NCBI RefSeq assembly: GCF_902491285.1
Contig: NZ_CABUHK010000004.1
Location: 62,001 to 126,000, forward strand
Origin: an uncultured Bacteroides sp.
GTDB lineage: Bacteria; Bacteroidota; Bacteroidia; Bacteroidales; Bacteroidaceae
Length of the DNA: 64,000 bases
Direction of reading: 5' to 3'
Shown here: positions 43,046 to 52,918 of the stretch, piece by piece
How the letters are laid out: every line of letters begins with the position of its first letter
Numbering within the stretch: the first letter of the stretch is position 1
Translations under genes and position numbers: made by a program
The notes under the pieces: model-generated
What the model saw: only the letters and a program-made list of their open reading frames with translations
Told to the model about the DNA's origin: nothing
Database searches by the model: none

Positions 43046-43738
43046 ATGAAATATAAAAATCTGTTTTTTGATCTTGACGACACTATCTGGGCTTTCTCCC
43101 GCAATGCCCGTGACACTTTTGAAGAAGTATATCAGAAATATGCATTCGACCGTTACTTTGATTCGTTCGACCATTATTATACGCTTTATCAGAAACGTAA
43201 CACCGAACTTTGGATTGAATACGGTGAAGGAAAGGTGACGAAAGATGAATTGAACCGTCAACGTTTCTTTTATCCTTTGCAGGCGGTAGGAGTGGAAGAT
43301 GAAATCTTGGCCGAACGGTTCTCGAAAGATTTCTTTGCCATTATTCCTACTAAAAGCGGTCTGATGCCTCATGCAAAAGAGGTGTTGGAGTATCTTGCTC
43401 CTAAATATAACCTGTATATCCTTTCCAATGGCTTTCGTGAGTTGCAATCACGTAAGATGCGTTCGGCGGGTGTGGATGGTTATTTCAGGAAAGTGATTCT
43501 TTCGGAAGACCTCGGAGTGTTGAAGCCCCGCCCCGAAATCTTTAATTTTGCCCTGTCCGCCACCCAATCTGAGATGCGCGAATCGTTGATGATTGGTGAT
43601 AGTTGGGAAGCGGATATTACCGGAGCGCACGGGATAGGAATGCATCAAGCCTTCTACAATGTGACGGAACGGGCTACTTTCCCTTTTCTTCCTACTTATC
43701 ACATTCATTCTCTGAAAGAATTAATGAATTTATTATAA
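43046..43738 (+). CDS. YjjG-like HAD-family nucleotidase
   Basis: 230 residues. HAD motif I FFDLDDTIW has nucleophile Asp9 and Asp11, motif II ILSNGF, motif III Lys in GVLKPRPEIF and motif IV IGDSWEADITGAHGIG. The cap domain and overall length match the YjjG group, which removes phosphate from non-canonical pyrimidine nucleotides and related molecules. It begins after a terminator, so it has its own promoter, which I cannot see clearly. Confidence 0.9.
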   Translation: MKYKNLFFDLDDTIWAFSRNARDTFEEVYQKYAFDRYFDSFDHYYTLYQKRNTELWIEYGEGKVTKDELNRQRFFYPLQAVGVEDEILAERFSKDFFAIIPTKSGLMPHAKEVLEYLAPKYNLYILSNGFRELQSRKMRSAGVDGYFRKVILSEDLGVLKPRPEIFNFALSATQSEMRESLMIGDSWEADITGAHGIGMHQAFYNVTERATFPFLPTYHIHSLKELMNLL

Positions 43739-43756
43739 GTTCTCTGGATTAAGTCG

Positions 43757-43764
43757 TATTTTTG
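43757..43764 (+). promoter_or_regulatory. -7 promoter element (TATTTTTG) of the MarC gene
   Basis: Matches TAnnTTTG, 36 bp before the MarC-family start codon. Confidence 0.55.
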
Positions 43765-43800
43765 TTGCGTTTAATAAATGCATAAAAATACGATATAATC

Positions 43801-44460
43801 ATGGATAGTGCACTTCTGCCTTTTGCTTTACTTTGCTTCACCTCGTTTTTTACATTGACCAATCCTTTGGGTACAATGCCTGTCTTCCTTACTATGACTC
43901 ACGGGATGACAGAGAAAGAGCGTCAGTCTATCGTCCGTCGTGCCACTATTGTGTCGTTTATCACAATAATGGTTTTTGTCTTTACCGGTCAGTTCCTTTT
44001 TAAGTTCTTCGGTATCTCCACCAACGGATTCCGTATTGCCGGTGGAGTGATAATCTTCAAGATAGGCTTCGATATGCTTCAAGCCCGCTATACGCCGATG
44101 AAACTGAAAGATGAGGAAATCAAAACGTATGCGGATGATATTTCTATCACTCCGCTTGGCATACCAATGTTGTGCGGTCCTGGTGCGATTGCCAACGCCA
44201 TCGTATTGATGCAGGATGCCCATTCTTATGAAATGAAAGGGATACTGATAGGTACTATTGCATTGATTTATCTGCTGACTTTCTTCATTCTTCGTGCTTC
44301 CACAAAATTGGTGAACGTCTTGGGTGAAACGGGAAATAATGTGATGATGCGTCTTATGGGATTGATTCTGATGGTGATTGCTGTGGAATGTTTCGTGAGC
44401 GGGGCGAAGCCGATATTGGTGGATATTGTGAGAGAGGGGATGGGTGGTTTTCTCAAATAA
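43801..44460 (+). CDS. MarC-family integral membrane protein
   Basis: 219 residues with six predicted membrane helices. The family motifs are TNPLGTMPVFLTMT in the first helix region, GGVIIFKIGFDML, and ITPLGIPMLCGPGAIANAIVL in the fourth. The two Pro-Gly repeats suggest an inverted pseudo-symmetric transporter fold. MarC proteins are of unknown transport function; the name came from an antibiotic-resistance operon in which MarC is not needed. Confidence 0.92.
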   Translation: MDSALLPFALLCFTSFFTLTNPLGTMPVFLTMTHGMTEKERQSIVRRATIVSFITIMVFVFTGQFLFKFFGISTNGFRIAGGVIIFKIGFDMLQARYTPMKLKDEEIKTYADDISITPLGIPMLCGPGAIANAIVLMQDAHSYEMKGILIGTIALIYLLTFFILRASTKLVNVLGETGNNVMMRLMGLILMVIAVECFVSGAKPILVDIVREGMGGFLK

Positions 44461-44498
44461 TGACTCGGAAAAATAACTCCATATAGATTAAAATGTAA

Positions 44499-44546
44499 AA
44501 GAGGCTGGAACTCAAAATATATACTTTGAGCCAGCCTCTTTTTATA
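44499..44546. terminator. Bidirectional terminator
   Basis: AAGAGGCTGG (44499-44508) pairs with CCAGCCTCTT (44531-44540), extended by TCAAA/TTTGA inside, and is followed by T on the plus strand and A-rich sequence before it. It separates the convergent MarC gene and the four-gene SusC operon. Confidence 0.9.
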
Positions 44547-44561
44547 ATTTAAGTCCTCTAA

Positions 44562-45062
44562 TTAAAAATCATCAGCAGGGAAACCTGTCCGACGAAATCC
44601 TGAAATCTTATAAGTTAATCCATCCTCATCGTCATCGAACTGTACCATATATACGATACTATCGGCAGGCATACCACTAGGTGTCTTTGCTGCTTTTTCC
44701 AGCACTTTACCGTCAGTAATCTTCACTTTGGATTCATAAGTTACATTATCTGCGAATCCCGCTGTTGAGAAGGTTCTCTCTGCATAGTTTACATTCACCT
44801 TTAGTTTGTAGCTCCAGAAATTATTTAAATCATCCAGCCACATTTCTGTTTCACTATTGTTGGCCGTGTTGTAAGTACTCATTTGCAGATGTCCCAGTCC
44901 AAAAGGATCTTCTACTTCTTTCCCGTCAATAATTGCGTTCACTGTTATCCACCAGTCGCCTGCCATTTTTTCAACGGCGGTACCTCCTGGTTCTGTTTCA
45001 TCATCACATGCTGTAAATGCAAAAGCTAGTGAAGCCAAAAGCAATATCATATATTTCTTCAT
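44562..45062 (-). CDS. Small lipoprotein, possible lipid-binding or calycin-like fold
   Basis: 166 residues with signal ending FTAC (Cys19). The mature part (MAGDWWITVNAIIDGKEVED, TEMWLDDLNNFWSYKLKVNV) is beta-rich and resembles the putative lipid-binding lipoproteins that close many Bacteroides SusC/SusD operons. Last gene of the minus-strand operon, 10 bp after the Ig-like lipoprotein gene. Its expression should depend on inversion of the segment at 50240-53172. Confidence 0.75.
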   Translation of the reverse strand: MKKYMILLLASLAFAFTACDDETEPGGTAVEKMAGDWWITVNAIIDGKEVEDPFGLGHLQMSTYNTANNSETEMWLDDLNNFWSYKLKVNVNYAERTFSTAGFADNVTYESKVKITDGKVLEKAAKTPSGMPADSIVYMVQFDDDEDGLTYKISGFRRTGFPADDF

Positions 45063-45072
45063 AATCGTATAC

Positions 45073-45765
45073 TTATTTTTTTACTATAATATCAAAAGAT
45101 AACTGACCGGCATAATCAACGGTCCATTTCAGATTCCCTGTTGCAGGATCTAATGACGTATTAGTCATCTGATCCATAGAGTCACCCCATCCTGCAACGT
45201 AACTTTCCAAAGGAGTGATGGTATTATCATCATTCAATTCAAACTTACCGACCATCGCATAATCCGGTCCATAGCCTGCACGTTGCTCGTACCAGCCTCC
45301 TAAAAAGTCGCTGATATAAAAAATGCCCGGTTCTAATTGCAATATAATTATTTCATATCCACTGAAAGCTATAACGGCAGGAACAGTGCGTTTGCTGCCT
45401 TCAGCTACGGTATAAATACCAGATTGCAAAGGAGACGCAGTATTATCTGCTACATATACTGTTCTTGTGAAAGTTTTGGCAAAACCATCTTCATTATATG
45501 CCGCATATACTAAATTATAGATGCCTGGAGTGTTTACATCAACACTTCCTTTTATTTGTACGGATGATGTAATGTCTTCGCCGTTCATTTCTGCATAATA
45601 TCCTGGCTCCACATAAGATTGGCCTTTTTCTAGAACTATCTTCTCATCGCCTTCTCTTTCCAATGTTACGAAATAGGTGATTTTGGAAGTGTCATCTGTT
45701 GATTTGTCGCAAGCTCCAAAAACGAACGACAAACATACTAATATGTTATATAATATTTTTTTCAT
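45073..45765 (-). CDS. Surface lipoprotein with Ig-like domain (DUF5011/DUF5012 type)
   Basis: 230 residues with signal ending FGAC (Cys19). Residues about 45-105 form an Ig-like unit (EKGQSYVEPGYYAEMNGEDI, VDVNTPGIYNLVYAAYNEDG) of the DUF5011 kind. The C-terminal about 120 residues are beta-rich with many aromatic residues. Such proteins are surface components of SusC/SusD operons and may bind the ligand. It lies 27 bp after the SusD-like gene. Confidence 0.82.
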   Translation of the reverse strand: MKKILYNILVCLSFVFGACDKSTDDTSKITYFVTLEREGDEKIVLEKGQSYVEPGYYAEMNGEDITSSVQIKGSVDVNTPGIYNLVYAAYNEDGFAKTFTRTVYVADNTASPLQSGIYTVAEGSKRTVPAVIAFSGYEIIILQLEPGIFYISDFLGGWYEQRAGYGPDYAMVGKFELNDDNTITPLESYVAGWGDSMDQMTNTSLDPATGNLKWTVDYAGQLSFDIIVKK

Positions 45766-45792
45766 ATATAAGTCTTACTAAGTTATTAGCTT

Positions 45793-47301
<1,509 letters not shown>

Positions 47302-50277
47302 TTAAAATTTAACCATTAAGTTGAAACCGAAACGGCGTGAGCTAGGGTTGGCTGTATATTCCCCATAGTTACCTTCAAGGTCATTACCAAATGAAGTCAT
47401 TTCGGGATCAATAAATGTATTGCTGGATGGAGTCCAAATAAATAGGTTGTTGCCATATGCTGAAACTTTGACTGCCTGGAAGGGAGTTTTAGCCAACCAT
47501 TTTTTTGGTAAATCCCAGCCTAGTACAACAGAACGAAGTTTTACATAAGATTTATCCACCAAGAAGCAACTTCCCATATCCGAACCACCGTCACCCCAAT
47601 ATTTGTAAATATTGGAACTAGTAATAGGAGTTGTGTTTTCTACATAAGTTACCTGATCTCCGTTTACTATTTTATTTACCGAGTTAGGAACAATTAAAGG
47701 GTTACGGTCATTATAGGCAGTCTGTATTGCATTACCTGTGAAGTAATTAATATCTTTAGTACGTGAATACATAACTCCACCCTGACGGATATCAAAATCA
47801 AGCCCTAAACTTAGACCTTTGTATTTGAAATTGGTAGAAATACCCATCTGATATTTATTATTCATATCACCACAAATTCCGAATTCAGCAGCTTCAATAG
47901 GAAGACCTGTTGATGAGTTTACAACAACTCTTCCCTGCGGATCGCGCTCGGCTACTTGAGCTTTGAATACTCCAACAGGCATTCCGGTTATAGCATACAT
48001 ACTTGTACCGCCATTCAAACCATAAATGATAGTGATTCCACCCAATTCTTCCGGCAGGCTGACTACTTTGCTCCAGTTTTTAGTAAGGTTCCATGTCAGT
48101 TCCCAAGCAAAATCTTTGGTTCTTATCGGAGTACCGCTGACCAATAGTTCAATACCACGATTACGTATCTTACCTAAATTCATGTTTTGTGCCGTATATC
48201 CTGAAGCAGGATCCATTGCCAAAGAGAAAATCTGCTTGTCGGTATTACGATTGTAGTAAGAAATATCGAATGACAATCGATTCTTCAAAAAGGCCATATT
48301 CAAACCAACTTCTGCTTCTGTTGTCATTTCCGGACTCAATGTATTACTTCCAAGCACATTTCCGGCCGAGTAAGCGTTAACGCCTCCTAACGGGAAAGTC
48401 AGATAACCAAAAGGTATTCTGTTTGAAGACTGCGCATATACAGGATTAACCATATATACATCGGCATCATTACCTGTTTTACCCCAGCTGGCACGTAATT
48501 TACCGAAAGTGATAACATCTTTCCATGTATCGTTCAGCAACTCACTGAAAATAAAACTACCTGTAAAACCCGGATAAAAGAAACTGCGGTTGCCTTTCGG
48601 AAGAGTGGAAGACCAGTCGTTTCGGGCAGTAACCGTTAAATATAACATATTCTTCCATGAACCTTCGAACTGTCCAAACACACCCATCAGGCGTCTAAGT
48701 TCCATATGTTGTTCTACAATGGGAGTTTTACCGGAATTTTTTAAGTTGAACCATGTGGGAATTGTCAGGTCATTTACCTCAGAATATTGATAAGAAACTT
48801 TACGTTCGTTGCCATTGAATCCTACCAATGCATTGACATTAAAATCACTGATTGGCATATTGAAACTAAGCAAAAGGTCCTGATTAATTTCACGGCGTCG
48901 GGTAATTTGTTCTGTATACTGTCCGGTCTCACCGGAGAACGGACTACTGGAACCTTGTCCTTCTCCATTAGGAGTTCCTTCGTAATAAAGAGCATACAAA
49001 TTCGGTTTTCCCTTATCACTTTGTCCCGTTGTAGTATCCAATCCCATACGGTACGTAAATTTGAAGTATTTCAAGAACTCATAATCTAATTGGAACTTTC
49101 CGTAGAACCTTTCAGATTCATACTTATTCAGATAGTTGTTCAAAATGTAATATGGGTTCATTACTCCATAAGGGGTGTAATAATACCCTGGAGTATTGAA
49201 TAAATCAGTTTGGTCTTCCAATCCTATAATGCTAATATCTCGTGGTGACTGATACAAAGAGTTTAGCATAGATAGTCCTTGCCCTGTTGTCGCAAACTTA
49301 TTCTGCTGATAGGCATAGTTCAATGAAGAAGAGAAAGTTAAAGCACCAACTTTGTGACTGCCACGCGCAGAAAATGTATATTTGTCATAACTGTCTGCAT
49401 CTGTCGGAATCATACCATCATCACTAATCTGAGAGAAAGAAACATAATAATCGCTTTTATCAGTAGCTCCGTTAAATGAGATGCTATTACTATACCTGAA
49501 TCCTGCATCAAAAAAGTCTTTGATATTATCAGGCATTGCTACATAAGGTTTTAACTTTTGTGAGTTATTGTATACATTTCCCCATAACTGCATGGAACCA
49601 TCAAAGCGAGGCCCCCAAGAGCCATTCTCTAATTCCGTATGATTGCCATTCCACCCCATACCGAATTCATTCTGAAATTCCGGTAACCGCAAGATGGTTG
49701 ACCATTGAACTCCACCATTGTATTCTATCCCAATGCCTTTGCCTTTCCGTCCGCTTTTGGTGGTAATCATAACTACACCGTTTGCGGCCCGGCTACCATA
49801 TAAAGCTGTTGCCGCAGCACCTTTTAATATAGTCATGTTTGCCACATCATCCGGATTAATAGCATTTGCTCCATTACCAAAATCGTATCCGCTGTTCAAA
49901 CCATCTGTAGAATATACGGTAGAGTTGTTCAAAGGTACTCCATCTACTACATATAGAGGTTGGTTAGTACCGGATAATGAACTGACACCACGGATAATAA
50001 CAGAATTAGAGGATCCCGGATCTGACGAGGTATTGGAAATCTGCACACCAGCAATCTTACCTGCCAAACTGGACATTACATCAGAAGTACGGCTCTCGGT
50101 AATCTTATCCCCTCCTACAGAGGTTGCCGCATAACCTAATGCCTTCTCTGACCTTTTTATGCCCATTGCTGTTACAACAACTTCGTCAATTTGCTGAGCA
50201 TCCGACCTAAGTACAATCTTCAAATTAGGCTTTATCGCCACTTCCTGAGTCTGCATGCCAATGTACGAAATCTGCAA
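47302..50277 (-). CDS. Silent SusC-family transporter lacking its 5' end (phase OFF)
   Basis: 991 codons are open from a TTG at 50277. The frame begins within the carboxypeptidase-like domain (LQISYIGMQTQEVAIKP), then TonB-box-like DEVVVTAMG, a plug (VDGVPLNN, GSRAANGVVMITTKSG) and a full barrel ending FGFNLMVKF. The signal peptide and about 72 N-terminal residues are absent. The first 53 bp repeat, inverted and in the same reading frame, inside the intact SusC at 52919. Recombination between the repeats would restore an about 1063-residue receptor. There is no internal stop or frameshift, which argues against simple decay. No promoter with a good -33/-7 pair lies upstream; only an isolated TATGTTTG at 50507-50514. 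Confidence 0.9.
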   Translation of the reverse strand: MQISYIGMQTQEVAIKPNLKIVLRSDAQQIDEVVVTAMGIKRSEKALGYAATSVGGDKITESRTSDVMSSLAGKIAGVQISNTSSDPGSSNSVIIRGVSSLSGTNQPLYVVDGVPLNNSTVYSTDGLNSGYDFGNGANAINPDDVANMTILKGAAATALYGSRAANGVVMITTKSGRKGKGIGIEYNGGVQWSTILRLPEFQNEFGMGWNGNHTELENGSWGPRFDGSMQLWGNVYNNSQKLKPYVAMPDNIKDFFDAGFRYSNSISFNGATDKSDYYVSFSQISDDGMIPTDADSYDKYTFSARGSHKVGALTFSSSLNYAYQQNKFATTGQGLSMLNSLYQSPRDISIIGLEDQTDLFNTPGYYYTPYGVMNPYYILNNYLNKYESERFYGKFQLDYEFLKYFKFTYRMGLDTTTGQSDKGKPNLYALYYEGTPNGEGQGSSSPFSGETGQYTEQITRRREINQDLLLSFNMPISDFNVNALVGFNGNERKVSYQYSEVNDLTIPTWFNLKNSGKTPIVEQHMELRRLMGVFGQFEGSWKNMLYLTVTARNDWSSTLPKGNRSFFYPGFTGSFIFSELLNDTWKDVITFGKLRASWGKTGNDADVYMVNPVYAQSSNRIPFGYLTFPLGGVNAYSAGNVLGSNTLSPEMTTEAEVGLNMAFLKNRLSFDISYYNRNTDKQIFSLAMDPASGYTAQNMNLGKIRNRGIELLVSGTPIRTKDFAWELTWNLTKNWSKVVSLPEELGGITIIYGLNGGTSMYAITGMPVGVFKAQVAERDPQGRVVVNSSTGLPIEAAEFGICGDMNNKYQMGISTNFKYKGLSLGLDFDIRQGGVMYSRTKDINYFTGNAIQTAYNDRNPLIVPNSVNKIVNGDQVTYVENTTPITSSNIYKYWGDGGSDMGSCFLVDKSYVKLRSVVLGWDLPKKWLAKTPFQAVKVSAYGNNLFIWTPSSNTFIDPEMTSFGNDLEGNYGEYTANPSSRRFGFNLMVKF

Positions 50278-50292
50278 AGTCTTTGCAGAACT
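50240..50292 (-). repeat. Left inverted repeat of the invertible segment
   Basis: 53 bp, the complement of 53120-53172 with a single C/T difference. It contains the palindrome CTGCAAAG-A-CTTTGCAG (complement of 50272-50288). On the minus strand it encodes SSAKTLQISYIGMQTQEV, the same residues as in the right SusC. Confidence 0.93.
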
Positions 50293-50599
50293 AAATATTA
50301 TTGTAACCTCTTTATTATTAGCGATAAACAGATAATGTAATATCTATATAGTATAAATGCAATTTGAATATACTGTGCAGGTAATCAACATGTTAATGTT
50401 GATATAAAATCTTGAACCAATAATTTATTCTACTATATTTCCACCAAAATAATTTGTTTATTCATTTGATTATCAGTGGCGTATTCTTAACAAATAGCTG
50501 AAATGACAAACATAAATTGTTACTATTTTATGATAGGTAACCATTTTTATATCATTAATTGTTATAAATTTCGACCTTGAATGAACCTAACTTTACAAT

Positions 50600-51162
50600 A
50601 TTGAGTTAATTGATGTGATTTTCTCATTATTATAAAGTTGAAAAGTGTGTAAGTATCTGCAACGCTGCAACAATACTGCTATAACTTACTGATATATAAA
50701 TAATTAAAGTGTTGCAGATACCTGTTGCAGATGGTGGCAGATACCCTTTATCTGCAACACACTAAAAACAACAAATCCTTCATGTAAACGCTGTAATCCT
50801 ATATATGCAACAATGGTTTCCTACGTCTAAACACCAGTTCCTAGGCAGGAAATGCAAGTTTCCAAGTAGGGAAACGCAAGTTTCTGCGTATAGATACTAG
50901 AGTTTCCCTATGCGGATACTCTAGTTTCCCAGTATGGATACTGACATAACGCAGAGTCATCATACTTTAAGGGAATAGCTTTTCGAAACTGCACAATGTG
51001 TGTTGCAGATAAAGGGTATCTGCCACCATCTGCAACAGGTATCTGCAACACTATAACTGTTTATATATTAATAGATTACATTGGTACTGTTGCAGCGTTG
51101 CAGATACTTACACACTTTTCAACTTTATTGCAATGGGAAAATCACATCAACTAGCTCAATAC
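50600..51162. repeat. Nested inverted repeats made of GTTGCAGATA units
   Basis: Two arms of about 163 bp (50600-50762 and 50999-51162) are imperfect complements. The inner 55 bp (50708-50762 and 50998-51052) are perfect complements, and each of these is itself bounded by GTGTTGCAGATA and its complement TATCTGCAACAC. GTTGCAGATA or its complement occurs at least six times. The outer parts (TTGATGTGATTTTC, AAAGTTGAAAAGTGTGTAAG) also match. The arms enclose the 22-bp repeat array. No gene is present. It could be binding sites for the recombinase, a MITE-like insertion or a structured RNA. Confidence 0.85.
50812..50942. repeat. Tandem array of about six 21-22-bp hairpin-forming units
   Basis: Units start at 50812, 50834, 50855, 50877, 50899 and 50921. 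The last four are exactly 22 bp and share AGTTTC followed by a G-rich or GATAC end, for example GTTTCC-N5-GGGAAAC in the third unit and GTTTCC-N6-GGATAC in the fifth and sixth. Each can fold on itself. The array is centred between the 163-bp arms. It is not a CRISPR: there are no spacers or cas genes. Confidence 0.72.
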
Positions 51163-51276
51163 CGCACGAATCGGCTTATTTCTTGTATGGAAATGCATAA
51201 GACTTTTAATACAGCCAGTCTATAAATTGGCTACTCTTACCTATAAAACAAGAATTTTAGAAATGGAGTTTTGAGT

Positions 51277-52467
51277 CTAATTCTTATGCGCGTTCTTTCC
51301 TTTCAATGAGGCTGCCTTCTCAAGATCACGTACAACCGTAATGTCCATTATATTTGCATATACTTGGGTGGTTTTCACACTTTTGTGACCTAATAATTTT
51401 TGTACAGTGGTTATATTCGCACCGCTATATAATAATAAAGTTGCATTTGTATGCCGGGCAGTATGAAAGGATACCCGCTTATCAATATCTGCCAATTTTG
51501 CTAATATATTCAACTCTTTGTTAATATTGGAATTATCTTTTAACTTGAAGAAACTATTCAGTTCTTCTTTATAGCGCTGCAATATACCAATTCCTTTACC
51601 TTCAAATAATAGGTATAATGGCAGACGGACTTCAATCCCTGTTTTTACAGATTTATATATAAGCCAAGTCTCCTGATGAAATTCGACAATATTCGCAGGT
51701 GTCAGATTTATAAAATCGGAATATCGCAGCCCTGCATAGCAGCAAAATAAAAAGGCATCTTTGGTCTTTTGTAATTTTGCATATCTTCCTGTTAACTGTA
51801 AATCCTCAAATTTGCGCAATTCTTCCGGTGACAAATGCGTATGATTACCTTCTATACTTTTAATCTTATATTTTCTGAAGGCATATTTTTGCACATCCAT
51901 ATATTCTTTGTTAATAGCAACGTTAACATATCGTTTTAGGTGCTTCATATGTTTGGCTATAGTGTTAAGGTGATACCCTTTGGATTGCAGGTAATTGTCA
52001 AATGAAGAAACAAATTCAAATGTCAAGTCCGTAAACGAGATGTCTTTTTTGAACTCCCGAAGTAATTCAAGCGTGGAAAGGTGATTTTGCTTGGTACTCT
52101 CTTTTAGAGAAGAATTTGCAACTTCTTCTTTATAGAAACTTAAAAATGATCTTCCATTGCTTATAGGTTTGTCAATGGCCTCCTTCAATAAATCCAGTGA
52201 AATCGATTTGCCTTGTTGCCATAATCCAAGTTCAGCTTGTTCAATCGCCGCTATATATTCGTATAACATGCGGTTTATAACATCAGCATTAGGGTGACTT
52301 TTCACCATTCTTCGTTTAGCATCCCACTGATCAACTTTGAGATATATTTTGGTGGAGAAATACATTTTTCTCCTATTGAGATAAGCTTCGACCTGTACTA
52401 ATGCCATTCCTTTCTTATTCAATTTCTTTTTTCTGTTAAAAACAAGATTGTAACTAATTTTTTCCAT
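51277..52467 (-). CDS. Tyrosine recombinase (probable invertase of the SusC switch)
   Basis: 396 residues. An arm-type DNA-binding region (about 1-85), a SAM-like core-binding domain (about 105-200) and the catalytic domain are all present. The catalytic residues Arg248 (YAGLRYSDF), His335 and Arg338 (HTARHTNA), His361 (LLGHKS) and Tyr370 (TTQVYANI) are intact. It is of the Bacteroides Tsr/integrase type. It lies inside the segment bounded by the inverted repeats and so moves with it, and is transcribed toward the silent SusC. Its own promoter should lie around 52468-52560 on the minus strand but no clear consensus is visible. Confidence 0.92.
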   Translation of the reverse strand: MEKISYNLVFNRKKKLNKKGMALVQVEAYLNRRKMYFSTKIYLKVDQWDAKRRMVKSHPNADVINRMLYEYIAAIEQAELGLWQQGKSISLDLLKEAIDKPISNGRSFLSFYKEEVANSSLKESTKQNHLSTLELLREFKKDISFTDLTFEFVSSFDNYLQSKGYHLNTIAKHMKHLKRYVNVAINKEYMDVQKYAFRKYKIKSIEGNHTHLSPEELRKFEDLQLTGRYAKLQKTKDAFLFCCYAGLRYSDFINLTPANIVEFHQETWLIYKSVKTGIEVRLPLYLLFEGKGIGILQRYKEELNSFFKLKDNSNINKELNILAKLADIDKRVSFHTARHTNATLLLYSGANITTVQKLLGHKSVKTTQVYANIMDITVVRDLEKAASLKGKNAHKN

Positions 52468-52918
52468 CCTTTTCTTTTTTAATTAATAATAGAACAAATT
52501 AAACGTAGTTCTGTGCTACATCGGAGATGAATATGCATTAATATCTCTAAAAAAAATAATCTTTGAAAAGCTAAGTATTCACAAAACTTTAAATTATATG
52601 CCACTTTTTTATAGCTATTCTTCCGCAAAAAACAAAAAGTAGCTCTATAAAAGCTGTTTTGTGACGAAAAACGAGCAAAGGAAATATTAAATCGTACATT
52701 TTGCTCAATCAAAATGTTAGTATATGGTTTTAAAACTAATTGTTTTTATGTTTCAAAAATATGCTTATCAACATAAAAAGTACATCATAAATAACAATAT
52801 GTTAGATTTGCAACCTTTTTTTATCAAAATAATTGTTAGTTTCATATTTATTAATATATTTGCAAATTGTTAGAGTAAAGAAACAATTAATGTAAAGTTA
52901 AACTTTAAGAGAGAATTT
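52468..52918. promoter_or_regulatory. 450-bp divergent regulatory region with the switchable SusC promoter
   Basis: Very AT-rich, between the recombinase and the active SusC. On the plus strand TTG (52833-52835) and TATATTTG (52855-52862) are separated by 19 bp, matching the Bacteroides consensus; transcription would begin near 52869, about 50 nt before the start codon. The promoter is inside the invertible segment, so it follows the N-terminal coding part when the segment turns. A 77-codon minus frame here has no protein-like features. Confidence 0.8.

Noticed and set aside
47302..50277. Left SusC as an ordinary truncated pseudogene
   Set aside because: The break coincides exactly with an inverted repeat shared in frame with a complete SusC, a recombinase lies between, and the remaining 991 codons are intact.
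50812..50942. CRISPR array
   Set aside because: Units are adjacent without unique spacers, vary in sequence, fold individually, and no cas gene is present.
52479..52712. 77-codon minus-strand frame upstream of the recombinase
   Set aside because: Low-complexity Phe/Leu/Arg content in AT-rich regulatory DNA, with no ribosome-binding context or familiar motif.
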